This document shows positions 24,165 through 33,626 of a stretch of DNA of 64,000 nucleotides, piece after piece; the first letter of the stretch is position 1; every line of letters starts with the position of its first letter. Position numbers and translations under genes: made by a program. Where the stretch lies: the NCBI GenBank assembly GCA_044226205.1, contig JBGAHL010000016.1, positions 1 to 64,000 on the forward strand, in the 5' to 3' direction. Origin of the DNA: M3007 sp044226205 (GTDB taxonomy: Bacteria; Bacteroidota; Bacteroidia; Chitinophagales; Saprospiraceae). A model generated the notes under the pieces. The model saw only the letters and a program-made list of their open reading frames with translations, was not told the DNA's origin and did no database searches.

Positions 24165-25544
24165 TCAAAATTTGAGCATTTTGACTGTTTTTTTGCCTGA
24201 AAGCCATCCCCTGATGATCCGCCCGGCATCGGGGTCGGGGCCGGGCAAACGCATCATTTCCAGCAGGTCCTCAGTGGTGCAGGCCTCTTCGGCGTTGGCA
24301 AATGCGTAGCCCAGAAACCGTCCGTCCTGCACCCCGACAATGGCGTTTTCGCCGGTGTTCCGACCGGGTTCAACCAGAAAAAAACTGCCGCTCAGCCGTT
24401 TGTCGAGCACCAGCAGCGCCTGTTCGAGACGGGCGTTGTAGTCTTCTGGCGATTCCTCACCCACACAGGCGCCGCGACATTGTTTGATGTTGTAATGAAA
24501 GCAGGCGGCCCCGCTGAAATCGAGGTTGCAAAGCCGGTCGCAGAGTTCGAACTGTCGCACCACGGCCTGCAAATGGTTGCGGGCGTGGTCGAGTTTGGGG
24601 TATTCGGCCACCAGTTCCAGGTCTTTTTTGATGCGGGCGGTGATCTTGCCCGGCGCCAGGCAGCGGTAGCCCCGTTCGTCGGTGTAGGCAAAAATACCGC
24701 CCACGAAATGCTGGTTGCGCATGGCGCGGTTGACGGGCGGTTGCAGGCGTTTGATCTCGGCGCTTTCGAGCAGCAGCGCCACAAGTTCGGAGCCCGTGAC
24801 CTCGAAGCTGAGGTCGGCTACGCCAGCGCGCAATTTTTCGCCCTTGGCCGTCGGGTCGCTGAAATGTTCGAACAGCCGCTTCTGGATGTTCAGGCTTTTT
24901 CCCACATAAATCACCTGCCCCTCGCTGTTGTGAAAATAATACACCCCGCAAGCTGTCGGTATCTCGTGCAGGCGCTCGAGCGTGATGGCCTGCGGAAGTT
25001 TGGCCTCGCGCACGCCGCGGTTGACGAACTGCCGGATGCTTCCTTCGGCCGATTGCTCGGCGAGGATGAGTTCGAACAGGCGGGCCGTGGCCAGGGTGTC
25101 GTCGAGCGCGCGGTGGCTTTGTTCGGCGTGAATGCCAAAATGGCGTTTCAGGTTGCCCAGACTGTAGCTGGGCAGACCGGGAAACACCTTGCGGGCCAGG
25201 CGCACGGTGCAAAGTTGTTTGCGGTTGAACTCGAACCCCAGGCGGGCAAACTCTTCACGGACAAAGTGATAATCGAAACTCACGTTGTGAGCGACAAAGA
25301 TTTTGCCTTCGGTCATTTCCACGATTTTACGCGCTACTTCGTAGAATTTCGGGGCATGGGCCACCATATCGTCGGTGATGCCGGTCAGTTGAGTGATGTT
25401 CCAGGGAATGCTGCGCTCGGGGTTGAGCAGGGTGGAGAAGGTATCGACGACGCGCGCGCCGTCGTGCAACACGATGGCGATTTCGGTGATGCGTTCGTAG
25501 CGGGCCTGTCCGCCCGTGGTTTCGACGTCGATGATGGCGTACAT
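24165..25544 (-). CDS. DnaQ-like 3'-5' exonuclease fused to GIY-YIG (UvrC/Cho-type) nuclease
   Basis: 459 residues. N-terminal DEDDh exonuclease: YAIIDVETTGG, then AHNVSFDYHFVREEF, and SHRALDDTLATA. From about residue 195 a GIY-YIG domain of the UvrC/Cho type: ACGVYYFHNSEGQVIYVGKS and KRLFEHFSD, followed by the LLLESAEIKRLQPPVNR segment. The C-terminal part contains a Cys cluster (CDRLCNL, CFHYNIKQCRGACVG) as in UvrC relatives. The fusion is known in several bacterial groups and suggests a role in DNA repair incision and trimming. The next gene upstream on the same strand lies 6 bases away. Confidence 0.93.
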   Translation of the reverse strand: MYAIIDVETTGGQARYERITEIAIVLHDGARVVDTFSTLLNPERSIPWNITQLTGITDDMVAHAPKFYEVARKIVEMTEGKIFVAHNVSFDYHFVREEFARLGFEFNRKQLCTVRLARKVFPGLPSYSLGNLKRHFGIHAEQSHRALDDTLATARLFELILAEQSAEGSIRQFVNRGVREAKLPQAITLERLHEIPTACGVYYFHNSEGQVIYVGKSLNIQKRLFEHFSDPTAKGEKLRAGVADLSFEVTGSELVALLLESAEIKRLQPPVNRAMRNQHFVGGIFAYTDERGYRCLAPGKITARIKKDLELVAEYPKLDHARNHLQAVVRQFELCDRLCNLDFSGAACFHYNIKQCRGACVGEESPEDYNARLEQALLVLDKRLSGSFFLVEPGRNTGENAIVGVQDGRFLGYAFANAEEACTTEDLLEMMRLPGPDPDAGRIIRGWLSGKKTVKMLKF

Positions 25545-25549
25545 GCGGG

Positions 25550-26002
25550 TTATTTGCCGGTTTTTTGTTTGCCTTTTTCACTCATGGCGAAGGAGCGGGT
25601 CATGGTTTTGATGTACTCGACCCGCCGAAAACGCAGCGCCGACCAGTCTTCGTCGACGGCCACCATCCGAACCGGCTCGAAGCCGAGTTTGCCCAGGGTT
25701 TGCCAGCCGTTGTCGCGGTTGAAGTCGCATTTGTAGCGTTTGGAGCTGCCTTTCGGGTAGGCAAACCACAGCTGCCCGTCGCCGTCCAGTTTGGCGTTCA
25801 GGAGCGGTGCAAGGGCTTCGATATGATCCTGTCGGGTGACGAAGGCCAGCGCGAAGCCGGTTTTTTCAGACCCGCCAGGATCGGTCAAAACGAGGGTGTC
25901 GGGCAATGCGTTCGCGATTTTCGACACAAAATCATCGGGTGATTGCAGCACCAGCACGGGGTTTTGCCCCTTGTAATTCATTTTTTTCAACAACTCCTGC
26001 AT
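25550..26002 (-). CDS. DUF3052-like protein
   Basis: 150 residues from the ATG at 26002 (a longer frame from 26050 is less likely). The second half (LWFAYPKGSSKRYKCDFNRD, then VRMVAVDEDWSALRFRR) matches the pattern of the DUF3052 family, whose biochemical function is unknown. No signal peptide or membrane helix. It ends 6 bases before the DnaQ-GIY-YIG gene, so the two are likely one operon, but nothing in the sequence shows a repair role. A -7 box lies at 26037-26044. Confidence 0.7.
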   Translation of the reverse strand: MQELLKKMNYKGQNPVLVLQSPDDFVSKIANALPDTLVLTDPGGSEKTGFALAFVTRQDHIEALAPLLNAKLDGDGQLWFAYPKGSSKRYKCDFNRDNGWQTLGKLGFEPVRMVAVDEDWSALRFRRVEYIKTMTRSFAMSEKGKQKTGK

Positions 26003-26036
26003 GGCTGCGCTGTGTTTTATTTTTTTAAAAATCGGC

Positions 26037-26044
26037 CAAATATA
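26037..26044 (-). promoter_or_regulatory. Bacteroidota -7 box for the DUF3052-nuclease operon
   Basis: TATATTTG on the reverse strand fits TAnnTTTG, 34 bases upstream of the ATG at 26002. Confidence 0.45.
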
Positions 26045-26221
26045 AAACAAACCGTGTTAAAAAATAAAATATGCACCCCCGGCCGATTCCGTTCGGGCAA
26101 TTATACCTTGCACCGCCAGGTTTTGAGCGCGACGGGGTTTTATAAACCCTTATAAACCATAATAAACCGCATAAACCTTGTGCTAAAATCTTCGCGGTGT
26201 GAAGTATACATTTGCCTTCCC

Positions 26222-27409
26222 ATGCTGATCCGAGTTATTCTGTTTGTTGGCCTGACCCTGGCCTCCGCCGTCGCGGCGCTTGCGCAAGCCGACTCTCTGC
26301 CGCGTGTAATCGTGGGCGCCGAACGCCTCGATGTTTACCTGCCCATGCTGGCTGGCAAACAGGTGGGGCTGGTCGTCAATCCCACGGCGCGGGTGGGCGC
26401 CACGCATCTGTTGGATACCTTGCTGCGGCGTGGCGTGTGCGTTACGCGGATTTTTGCGCCGGAACACGGTTTTCGGGGCGAAGAAGAAGCCGGCGAAGAG
26501 GTGCGCAATGGCCTCGATGTACGCACCGGCACCCCGGTTATTTCCCTCTACGGCCGCAAGAAAAAACCTTCCGCGGCCGATCTTGCCTTTGTCGACGTAG
26601 TGATTTTCGACATTCAGGATGTCGGCGCCCGGTTTTACACCTATATCTCCACGCTTTTTTACGTCATGGAGGCCTGCGCCGCCAATGACAAGCCGATCCT
26701 CGTGCTCGACCGGCCGAATCCGAACGGCCACCTCGTGGATGGCCCGCTGTTGGAGCCGGACCAGGAATCTTTCGTGGGGATCGCGCCGCTGCCCATAGCG
26801 CATGGCTGCACGGTGGGCGAACTGGCTCGTTATTTCACCGGGGAAGACTGGATATGGAAAGGCCCCAAGCCCGTGCTGACCGTCGTGCCCTGCCTCCACT
26901 ACACCCACCATACGCCCTACGACCTGCCGGTGAAACCTTCGCCAAACCTGCCCGATTCGCGTTCGGTGTTGCTGTATCCGTCCATTTGTCTGTTCGAAGG
27001 CACGGTGGTGAGCGTCGGGCGCGGCACCGACACGCCTTTTCAACTCGTCGGTCATCCGGATTTTCCGCTGCTCGACTTTTGTTTTATCCCCCGCTGCAAC
27101 GCGGGCGCCAAGTCGCCCCTGTACGACGGTCAGCGCTGTTACGGCTACGATATGCGCGGTATTTCGATCGATTCGTTGCGAGCCCGCGACCAGCTGGACC
27201 TGCACTGGCTGCTCGATTTTTACTGCGAATACCCCGACAAGAGCCGCTTTTTTTTGAAAAATAATTTCTTCGATCTGCTCGCCGGCACACCGGAATTGCG
27301 ACGGCAAATAGAACTTGGTACCTCGGAAGACGAAATACGCGCTTCCTGGCAGCCCGGCCTGGATTTTTTCAAGTCGGTCCGCAAACCATATTTGTTGTAC
27401 CCGGAGTGA
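26222..27409 (+). CDS. DUF1343 / NamZ-type exo-beta-N-acetylmuramidase
   Basis: 395 residues from the ATG at 26222, which gives a signal peptide (VILFVGLTLASAVAALAQ). Family motifs are present throughout: GKQVGLVVNPTARVG, FAPEHGFRGEEEAGE, VISLYGRKKKP, VVIFDIQDVGARFYTYISTL, LVLDRPNPNGHLVDGP and LFEGTVVSVGRGTDTPFQ. Characterised members release N-acetylmuramic acid from the ends of cell-wall fragments, so this is probably a periplasmic peptidoglycan-recycling enzyme. Monocistronic, with a repeat element following. Confidence 0.92.
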   Translation: MLIRVILFVGLTLASAVAALAQADSLPRVIVGAERLDVYLPMLAGKQVGLVVNPTARVGATHLLDTLLRRGVCVTRIFAPEHGFRGEEEAGEEVRNGLDVRTGTPVISLYGRKKKPSAADLAFVDVVIFDIQDVGARFYTYISTLFYVMEACAANDKPILVLDRPNPNGHLVDGPLLEPDQESFVGIAPLPIAHGCTVGELARYFTGEDWIWKGPKPVLTVVPCLHYTHHTPYDLPVKPSPNLPDSRSVLLYPSICLFEGTVVSVGRGTDTPFQLVGHPDFPLLDFCFIPRCNAGAKSPLYDGQRCYGYDMRGISIDSLRARDQLDLHWLLDFYCEYPDKSRFFLKNNFFDLLAGTPELRRQIELGTSEDEIRASWQPGLDFFKSVRKPYLLYPE

Positions 27410-27445
27410 GGCGGGAGAGGTGGGGTTGGAGGATTTTTTAAAAAG

Positions 27446-27660
27446 GTGACTAAACCCAGTGATACATTTTCACCGCAAAGACACAAAGACGCAAAGGGGG
27501 CGCGAATTTCTTGGCGTCTTAGCGTCTTGGCGGTGAAAAGCAAAGGCACAAAGGGGCGCGAATTTCTTGGCGTCTTAGCGTCTTGGCGGTGAAAAGCAAA
27601 GGCACAAAGGGGCGCGAATTTCTTGGCGGCTTTGCGTCTTGGCGGTGAAAATGTGCAAGC
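27446..27660. repeat. Dispersed repeat with gcgtcttggcg/gcggtgaaaa words, copy 2
   Basis: It begins with gtgactaaaccc (27446-27457), then ttttcaccgcaaagacac, then three repeats of gcgaatttcttggcg followed by ctt-gcgtcttggcggtgaaaa, and ends near gggtatagtcc. It is the same element type as 5603-5750 in the opposite orientation, with an extra internal unit (period about 60 bp). It fills most of the 320-bp gap between the NamZ-type gene and yraN. Confidence 0.85.
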
Positions 27661-27730
27661 GGGTATAGTCCTTACTCCCCCCTCTCTTTTCAATACAAAT
27701 CCTCGCCTGCCGCTCCACAAAAAATTGCAA

Positions 27731-28096
27731 ATGGCAGAGCACATCGACACCGGGCGGCAAGGGGAGCGACTGGCCGCTGAATTGCTGGAAAGCAAAGGCT
27801 ACCGCATCGCGGCGCGGAATTTTCGCAGCGGACGGGGCGAAATCGATCTGATCGCCTGGAGCCCTGAAAACATCCTCGTTTTTGTGGAAGTTAAAACACG
27901 GGCCTACGACAGTTTCGGCGGCCCCGAAGGCGCTGTGGCGAGCAAAAAAATGGACCTGATGGCCCGTGCCGCCGGGGTGTACATGGAAAGTATCGGCTAC
28001 GAATGGGAGATACGTTTCGACGTGATCGGCGTGGTGCTGCGCAATGGCGAATTGCGCGAAATCCGCCATACGGAAGATGCATTTTGGCCGCGTTGA
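27731..28096 (+). CDS. yraN: UPF0102 (YraN) family protein
   Basis: 121 residues from the ATG at 27731. The Holliday-junction-resolvase-like endonuclease fold shows TGRQGERLAAELLESKGYRI, then NFRSGRGEIDLIAW and FVEVKTRAYDSFGGPEGAV (the E...GEIDLI...VEVKTR pattern of restriction-type nucleases). Its cellular role is not established. It is placed between the NamZ-type gene and the LVIVP genes on the same strand. Confidence 0.92.
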   Translation: MAEHIDTGRQGERLAAELLESKGYRIAARNFRSGRGEIDLIAWSPENILVFVEVKTRAYDSFGGPEGAVASKKMDLMARAAGVYMESIGYEWEIRFDVIGVVLRNGELREIRHTEDAFWPR

Positions 28097-28206
28097 GTCG
28101 GAGAAAGACGCCTTTTGGCGAAACGCTTCGGTCAATGGGTGATTGTTGACCCGAATTTTCGGACATTCGGGCACTTTTTTTAAATCGCTCAAAACGGTTC
28201 GTACTC

Positions 28207-30063
28207 ATGTTTCGATGGTTAAGCCTTTGCGGGGCCTTGCTTCTTTGCGCCCTGGTTCTTCCCGCCCAAAACCTCAACACCACTTTTCGCTCCAAAATGA
28301 CTTTTACCGGCCAAACCCTTGCGAACGTCTGGGGATATACGGCTGGGGGCCGTGAATATGCCCTGCTTGGCGCCCGCAACGGCCTTATTATCGTGGATAT
28401 CACCGACCCGGACAACCCGACCCAGATCGTCCAAATCCCCGGCCCGGCCAATTTGTGGAAGGAGATCAAAACCTATTCGCACTACGCTTACGTGGTGTCG
28501 GAAGGCGGTTGGGGCGTCCAGATCATCGATTTGTCCGGCCTGCCTTCTCCCAACCTCACCTACCACAGCTACAATGGCGACGGGGCGATCAATGGCCAGT
28601 TCAACAAGGCGCACGCCCTGCATATCGATACGACCAAAGGCTTTTTGTACGCCCACGGCAGCAACCTGTTCAGCGGCGGGCCGGTCATTCTGAACCTGAA
28701 CCCCGACCCCTACAATCCGACTTTTGCCGGCAAATACAACCAGCAAGGCTACGTGCACGACGGGTACGCCGACAACGATACCTTGTACGCAGGGCATATT
28801 TATGCGGGCACTTTTGCCATTGTGGATTGCACGGACAAGAACAATCCGGTCGTGCTGGCTACCCAGCAGACGCCCAACAATTTTACCCACAACACCTGGC
28901 CCTCGGCCGATAAAAAAACCTTGTTCACGACCGACGAAACCAACAACTCGTTTCTCGCCTCCTACGACATTTCCGACCCGACCGATATCAAATTGCTGGA
29001 CAAAATCCAGAGCAACCCGGGCTCGAACTCCATTGTGCACAATACGCACATCCTCAATCAGTTCGCGGTAACTTCCTGGTACAAAGACGGCTTTACCATC
29101 GTGGATGTAACCCGCCCGGCCAACCTCGTTCAGGTGGGCAATTATGACACTTATCCGATTGGCGGCAGCGGCTTCGACGGCTGCTGGGGCGTGTATCCGT
29201 TTTTCCCGTCGGGCACCATCATCGCGTCCAATATCAATGCGCAGGGCACGAGTAACGGCGAATTATTCATCGTTACGCCCAACTACGTGCATGCCTGCTG
29301 GATCGAAGGAACCATTACCAGCGCGGCCACCGGCGCCGTGTTGTCGGGCGCGCAGGTGAGCGTTTTGGGGAGCAACCCGCTGACGCAGGGCCAAAGCGCC
29401 GTGGACGGGCAGTACAAAATCGGGCAGGAGCAGGCCGGGCTGTTTACCGTTCAGGTCAGCCTTGCGGGGTATCAAACTGCCAATATCCCGGTCCAGTTGG
29501 TCAATGGAGAACTGACGGCGCTCAACGTGGCTCTTTTTCCGCTGGGCGGTATCGTGGTGGATGGTGAAGTGCGCCGTTTCGGCACGCTGGAAACGGTGCC
29601 CGACGCCACGGTCTGTTTGTACAGCGATGACAATACCTATTGCACCACGACCGATGCCTCCGGTCATTTTTCCATCTCCGACGTGCTGCCTGGCGTGTAC
29701 GACGTGGCCGCCTCGGCCGACACGGTTGGCCTGACCATGCAATACCGGCAGGTGCTGGCGACCAATTCGTCGCTGGTGCTCGAACTTTACCCATACCATC
29801 GCCGCGACGTGGCCGGGCCCGGGACGAGTGCTGCCGACTGCCTGGCCTCGCCCAATCCGTTTGCGACGGCGACCCGCCTTGCGTTTCATTTTTCCGGCGG
29901 CACGCATGACATAAAAGTGTTCAATGTGGCGGGTAAAATGATCGAACGCCACATGCCCGAAGGGCAGGACGGGGTGATTGAACTGGGTGAAAACTGGTCG
30001 CCCGGCGTTTATCTGATCGGCATCGAGGGACAGGCGCCTTTGAAATTGATAAAAATGAAATGA
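28207..30063 (+). CDS. LVIVP-repeat surface protein with T9SS sorting domain, paralog 1
   Basis: 618 residues, signal peptide LCGALLLCALVLPAQ. Residues about 20-370 form a beta-propeller of LVIVP-type repeats (EYALLGARNGLIIVDITDPD, HYAYVVSEGGWGVQIIDLSG, GFTIVDVTRPANLVQVGNYD), the N-terminal part of choice-of-anchor B proteins. Two carboxypeptidase-regulatory-like beta-sandwich domains follow (GTITSAATGAVLSGAQVSV; VDGEVRRFGTLETVPDATV). The end (IKVFNVAGKMIERHM, then WSPGVYLIGIE) is a T9SS sorting domain. Unlike its two paralogs it lacks the MAM/galactose-binding-like module. A surface or secreted protein of unknown ligand. Confidence 0.88.
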   Translation: MFRWLSLCGALLLCALVLPAQNLNTTFRSKMTFTGQTLANVWGYTAGGREYALLGARNGLIIVDITDPDNPTQIVQIPGPANLWKEIKTYSHYAYVVSEGGWGVQIIDLSGLPSPNLTYHSYNGDGAINGQFNKAHALHIDTTKGFLYAHGSNLFSGGPVILNLNPDPYNPTFAGKYNQQGYVHDGYADNDTLYAGHIYAGTFAIVDCTDKNNPVVLATQQTPNNFTHNTWPSADKKTLFTTDETNNSFLASYDISDPTDIKLLDKIQSNPGSNSIVHNTHILNQFAVTSWYKDGFTIVDVTRPANLVQVGNYDTYPIGGSGFDGCWGVYPFFPSGTIIASNINAQGTSNGELFIVTPNYVHACWIEGTITSAATGAVLSGAQVSVLGSNPLTQGQSAVDGQYKIGQEQAGLFTVQVSLAGYQTANIPVQLVNGELTALNVALFPLGGIVVDGEVRRFGTLETVPDATVCLYSDDNTYCTTTDASGHFSISDVLPGVYDVAASADTVGLTMQYRQVLATNSSLVLELYPYHRRDVAGPGTSAADCLASPNPFATATRLAFHFSGGTHDIKVFNVAGKMIERHMPEGQDGVIELGENWSPGVYLIGIEGQAPLKLIKMK

Positions 30064-30091
30064 ACGATCCTGCATTCAGGGTGTAAACAAG

Positions 30092-30133
30092 GCGGAGATT
30101 CGGGTACAAAAAGCGGCCCGAATCTCCGCTTTT
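30092..30133 (+). terminator. Terminator after LVIVP paralog 1
   Basis: The 13-bp stem gcggagattcggg (30092-30104) pairs with 30117-30129, followed by TTTT. Confidence 0.8.
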
Positions 30134-30227
30134 CGTTTACAAGGTCACGCTCGTCGAAAAAAGAGCGTCCAATGAGCAACCCTGCACCCTTATTTGTGGT
30201 CTCCTGTCACAAAAAAATCACCTGGTT

Positions 30228-32642
30228 ATGAAATCAATTTTCCGACTCTTCTGTGTCGGCCTGTTCCTGTCGTTTGGCTTGTCTACCTTGTCTGCCCAAA
30301 ACCTGAACATTGCCTTCCGCTCCAAACTCACCATTCCCAACCAGACCCTGGCCAATATTTGCGGCTACGCCGCCAACGGGCATGAATACGCCTTGCTGGG
30401 CGCATCGAAAGGGTTGATTATCGTCGAAGTAACGAACCCTGACGCTCCCCAGCAAATCGTTCAGATCCCGGGTCCCGACAACCTGTGGAAAGAAATCAAA
30501 ACCTACAAACACTACGCTTACGTGACCAGCGAAGGCGGCCAGGGCGTGCAAATTGTCGACCTCAACGGCTTGCCCGGCTCCACGCTCAATTACCATCACT
30601 ATACCGGCGACGGCGACATCGCGGGCGAACTCAATACCATTCACGCCCTGCACATCGATACGACCAAAGGATTCCTGTACGCCTACGGCAGCAACCTGTT
30701 CAATGGCGGGGCCGTCGTACTCGACCTGAACGCGGACCCGTACAACCCCACTTATGCCGGTAAATTTGATGCCTACGGGTATATCCACGATGGCTGGGTC
30801 GACAACGACACCCTGTACGGGTCGCACATTTACAACGGCTTCTTTTCCATTGTGAATATGGCGGACAAAAGCAATCCTGTGCCGCTCGGCCTCGAATTCA
30901 CGCCCAACAGTTTTACCCACAACACCTGGATGTCGAAAGATCGAAAAGTGATCTTCACGACCGACGAAGTGGACAACTCCTACCTCGGGGCATACGATAT
31001 TTCCGATCCGACGGATATCAAATTTTTGGATAAAATCCAGGCCAATCCCGGCTCCAACGCGGTCGTTCACAATACGCATATCCTTGAAAATTATGCCGTT
31101 ACCTCCTGGTACACCGAGGGGGTGAGCATCGTGGATGTTACCGAGCCCGACAATCTGGTTCAGGTAGGATTATTCGATGTGGCGCCTGCATTTCAGGGCG
31201 GCGGCTTCGACGGCTGCTGGGGTGTGTATCCCTTCCTGCCGTCCGGCAATCTCATTGCATCCGTGATTCCCACGACCAGTTCGCCCGGCGGCGGCGAATT
31301 GTGGGTGCTGACGCCGACCTACACCCGGGCTTGCTACCTCGAAGGGGTGGTGACCGACGCGTCCAATTCCTTGCCCCTCAACGGCGCCAAGGTTGAAATT
31401 TTGGGCGGAGAAAATATCCAGGCGGCGCTGACCAATACCAGCGGCCAGTTCAAAACGGGACATGCCGCGGCTGGTACCGTCGATGTCAAGGTGAGTAAGC
31501 CGGGTTACACGCCCGTCACTGTTTCGGTGCCCCTGGCCACGGCCGTCATTGCCGTGGTGAACGTGGCGCTGGTCCCCCTGCCTACGGTGACGGTCAGCGG
31601 TCAGGTCCTCGAAACCGGCACCAATGCCCCCGTCGCCAACGCGGTTGTCGCCCTCAGCAGCGATGACGGCCTCCATTTTGACGTGGCGACCGACGGTAAC
31701 GGACAGTTCTCGCTGTCGGGTGTTTATTCCGGGCAGTACGACATGGTGGCCGGCGCCTGGGGCTACGGCTACGCCCTCAAAAACAACCAGAACGTCAATG
31801 GCGGCCAGTCATACAATTTCTTCCTGGCCAAAGGCTACCGCGACGATTTCGCGCTCGACTACGGCTGGGAAGTCAGCGGTACTTCGACCGAAGGCGTCTG
31901 GGAACGCGCCGAGCCGCAGGGTATCAACGTTGGCGTTGTGCTTTGCCCCGAAACCGATTTCTCGGGCGACGTGGGCGATCAGTGCTACGTCACCGGCAAC
32001 GGCAACCCCGGCGTGGATGCCGACGACGTGGAAAGCGGCACCGCGATCCTTCGTTCGCCGGTCATGGACCTGACCACCTATACGCATCCTGTGGCTCGGG
32101 GCGTCTATTTTTTCACCAGCATAACTTTTGACAACGAGTCGCTGGATTCCATCAAATTTTACATCGAAAACGGCACCGACGAGGCGCTGCTTCTGGCTGC
32201 GCCAGGGTTTAATTTTAGCTGGCAAATCCTCAACAAGCCCATCGAGCCGCTGATCGCCATCACCTCGACCATGCGCCTGCGCATCGAGTGTTACGACAAC
32301 CCGAATTACATCGGGGTAGATTCCTACGAAGCGGTTTTCGACGATTTTAAAATTGCGGCAGGAGCAGCCAGCGCTACCCTCGAACCCTTTGAAGGAGTGC
32401 AATTGACCGTGCGTCCCAATCCTTTCCGGGGGCAAGCCATTCTCGATTACACCACGCCGGCAGGCGGCGAGTACCAGGTCGTGGTGACCGATCTGCTGGG
32501 TCGTGAGGTGGAAACGTACACGGTGGACGGCACCGGCGGCTACCTGTCGGTGGGCGCCGAACTGAGGCCGGGTGTTTACACAGCCCGCCTTCAGCGCGAT
32601 GGACAAGTGTCGCAGCCGGTCAAATTGATCAAAGCCGAGTAA
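30228..32642 (+). CDS. LVIVP-repeat surface protein with T9SS sorting domain, paralog 2
   Basis: 804 residues, signal peptide FCVGLFLSFGLSTLSAQ. The propeller is very close to paralog 1 (EYALLGASKGLIIVEVTNPD, HYAYVTSEGGQGVQIVDLNG). Two regulatory-like beta-sandwich domains (YLEGVVTDASNSLPLNGAKV, VSGQVLETGTNAPVANAVV) follow. A MAM/choice-of-anchor-J-like module begins at DFALDYGWEVSGTSTEGVW and includes CYVTGNGNPGVDADDVESG. The sorting domain (QVVVTDLLGREVETY, then LRPGVYTARLQRDG) closes the protein. Separated from paralog 1 by a terminator and about 95 bp. Confidence 0.88.
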   Translation: MKSIFRLFCVGLFLSFGLSTLSAQNLNIAFRSKLTIPNQTLANICGYAANGHEYALLGASKGLIIVEVTNPDAPQQIVQIPGPDNLWKEIKTYKHYAYVTSEGGQGVQIVDLNGLPGSTLNYHHYTGDGDIAGELNTIHALHIDTTKGFLYAYGSNLFNGGAVVLDLNADPYNPTYAGKFDAYGYIHDGWVDNDTLYGSHIYNGFFSIVNMADKSNPVPLGLEFTPNSFTHNTWMSKDRKVIFTTDEVDNSYLGAYDISDPTDIKFLDKIQANPGSNAVVHNTHILENYAVTSWYTEGVSIVDVTEPDNLVQVGLFDVAPAFQGGGFDGCWGVYPFLPSGNLIASVIPTTSSPGGGELWVLTPTYTRACYLEGVVTDASNSLPLNGAKVEILGGENIQAALTNTSGQFKTGHAAAGTVDVKVSKPGYTPVTVSVPLATAVIAVVNVALVPLPTVTVSGQVLETGTNAPVANAVVALSSDDGLHFDVATDGNGQFSLSGVYSGQYDMVAGAWGYGYALKNNQNVNGGQSYNFFLAKGYRDDFALDYGWEVSGTSTEGVWERAEPQGINVGVVLCPETDFSGDVGDQCYVTGNGNPGVDADDVESGTAILRSPVMDLTTYTHPVARGVYFFTSITFDNESLDSIKFYIENGTDEALLLAAPGFNFSWQILNKPIEPLIAITSTMRLRIECYDNPNYIGVDSYEAVFDDFKIAAGAASATLEPFEGVQLTVRPNPFRGQAILDYTTPAGGEYQVVVTDLLGREVETYTVDGTGGYLSVGAELRPGVYTARLQRDGQVSQPVKLIKAE

Positions 32643-32694
32643 AGTCGGAGCAGTGCAAAAACGAAAGAGGCTGTCTCATAAGTCCTTGCGGCCA

Positions 32695-32728
32695 ACTGAC
32701 GGGGTGACTACAAAGTCACCCCGTCAGT
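32695..32728 (+). terminator. 15-bp perfect hairpin after LVIVP paralog 2
   Basis: actgacggggtgact (32695-32709) pairs perfectly with 32714-32728, with a 4-base loop. The downstream T run is weak, so it may act as a terminator or RNA-end stabiliser. Confidence 0.7.
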
Positions 32729-32761
32729 AATAACCTGAAGGCAAATAAACCTGCCGCGGCG

Positions 32762-32769
32762 TACATTTG
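32762..32769 (+). promoter_or_regulatory. Bacteroidota -7 box for dapB
   Basis: TACATTTG fits TAnnTTTG, 6 bases before the dapB ATG at 32776, implying a near-leaderless transcript. Confidence 0.5.
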
Positions 32770-32775
32770 CCGGGT

Positions 32776-33498
32776 ATGAAAATCGGACTTTTCGGCTACG
32801 GCAAAATGGGTCGTGCCATTGAACAAATAGGGCTTGCGCAAGGCCACGACATCGCCTGGCGCATCAATCGCTCCAGTCAGCAAGAGCTGACGCCGGAACT
32901 GCTCCGGCAAGCCGATGTGGTCATCGAATTCACCCGCCCCGACGCGGCTTTTGACAATGTCATGTTTTGCCTGAGCCATGGCGTGCCGGTTGTCAGCGGC
33001 ACCACGGGCTGGCTCGACCGGCTGCCGGCCGCGCAGGAGTTTTGTGTCGACAAGGGCGGCGCCTTGCTCTGGGCTTCCAATTTCAGCGTGGGCGTCAACC
33101 TGTTTTTTGCCCTCAACCGCTACCTCGCCAGGCTGATGAACACCCGTGCCGAATACGAAGCCGCCGTGACCGAGACCCACCACATCCACAAACTGGATGC
33201 ACCCAGCGGAACGGCGCTCACGCTCACCCAGGATATCCTCGCGGCCGTCGACCGGCTCGAAGGCTGGGCGTTCGATGCTGGTTCGGCCGAAGGCTCGGGG
33301 ATCGTTCCTGTAACGGCTATTCGCGAGGGCGAGGTGCCCGGCACGCACCAGATTCGCTGGACCGGGCCGGTGGACGAGATCACGATCGAACACAAAGCCC
33401 GGTCGCGCACAGGGTTTGCCGCCGGCGCAGTGCTGGCAGCCGAATGGTTGCTGGGCCGAAAAGGGGTGTTCTGTATGGGGGATGTGCTGGGTTTGTGA
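32776..33498 (+). CDS. dapB: 4-hydroxy-tetrahydrodipicolinate reductase
   Basis: 240 residues from the ATG at 32776. Reduces hydroxy-tetrahydrodipicolinate with NAD(P)H in lysine and cell-wall diaminopimelate synthesis. The N-terminal dinucleotide motif is IGLFGYGKMGRAIE. VIEFTRPDAAFDN and SGTTGWLDRL line the cofactor site. ETHHIHKLDAPSGTALTLTQ carries the catalytic His pair and Lys, followed by the substrate loop. It is transcribed on its own between two LVIVP paralogs, with no neighbouring lysine genes. Confidence 0.95.
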   Translation: MKIGLFGYGKMGRAIEQIGLAQGHDIAWRINRSSQQELTPELLRQADVVIEFTRPDAAFDNVMFCLSHGVPVVSGTTGWLDRLPAAQEFCVDKGGALLWASNFSVGVNLFFALNRYLARLMNTRAEYEAAVTETHHIHKLDAPSGTALTLTQDILAAVDRLEGWAFDAGSAEGSGIVPVTAIREGEVPGTHQIRWTGPVDEITIEHKARSRTGFAAGAVLAAEWLLGRKGVFCMGDVLGL

Positions 33499-33626
33499 GT
33501 TACTGAGGGCTCTACTCACTTAAAAGGCTTGTTCGGCTTTCGTTTAGTGGTATTGGATAAGTAGGGGGGACGTTGATTCAAAAAGCGGGATTCTTTTGTT
33601 TCCGAAAAAACTCAAGACAAAAGACT

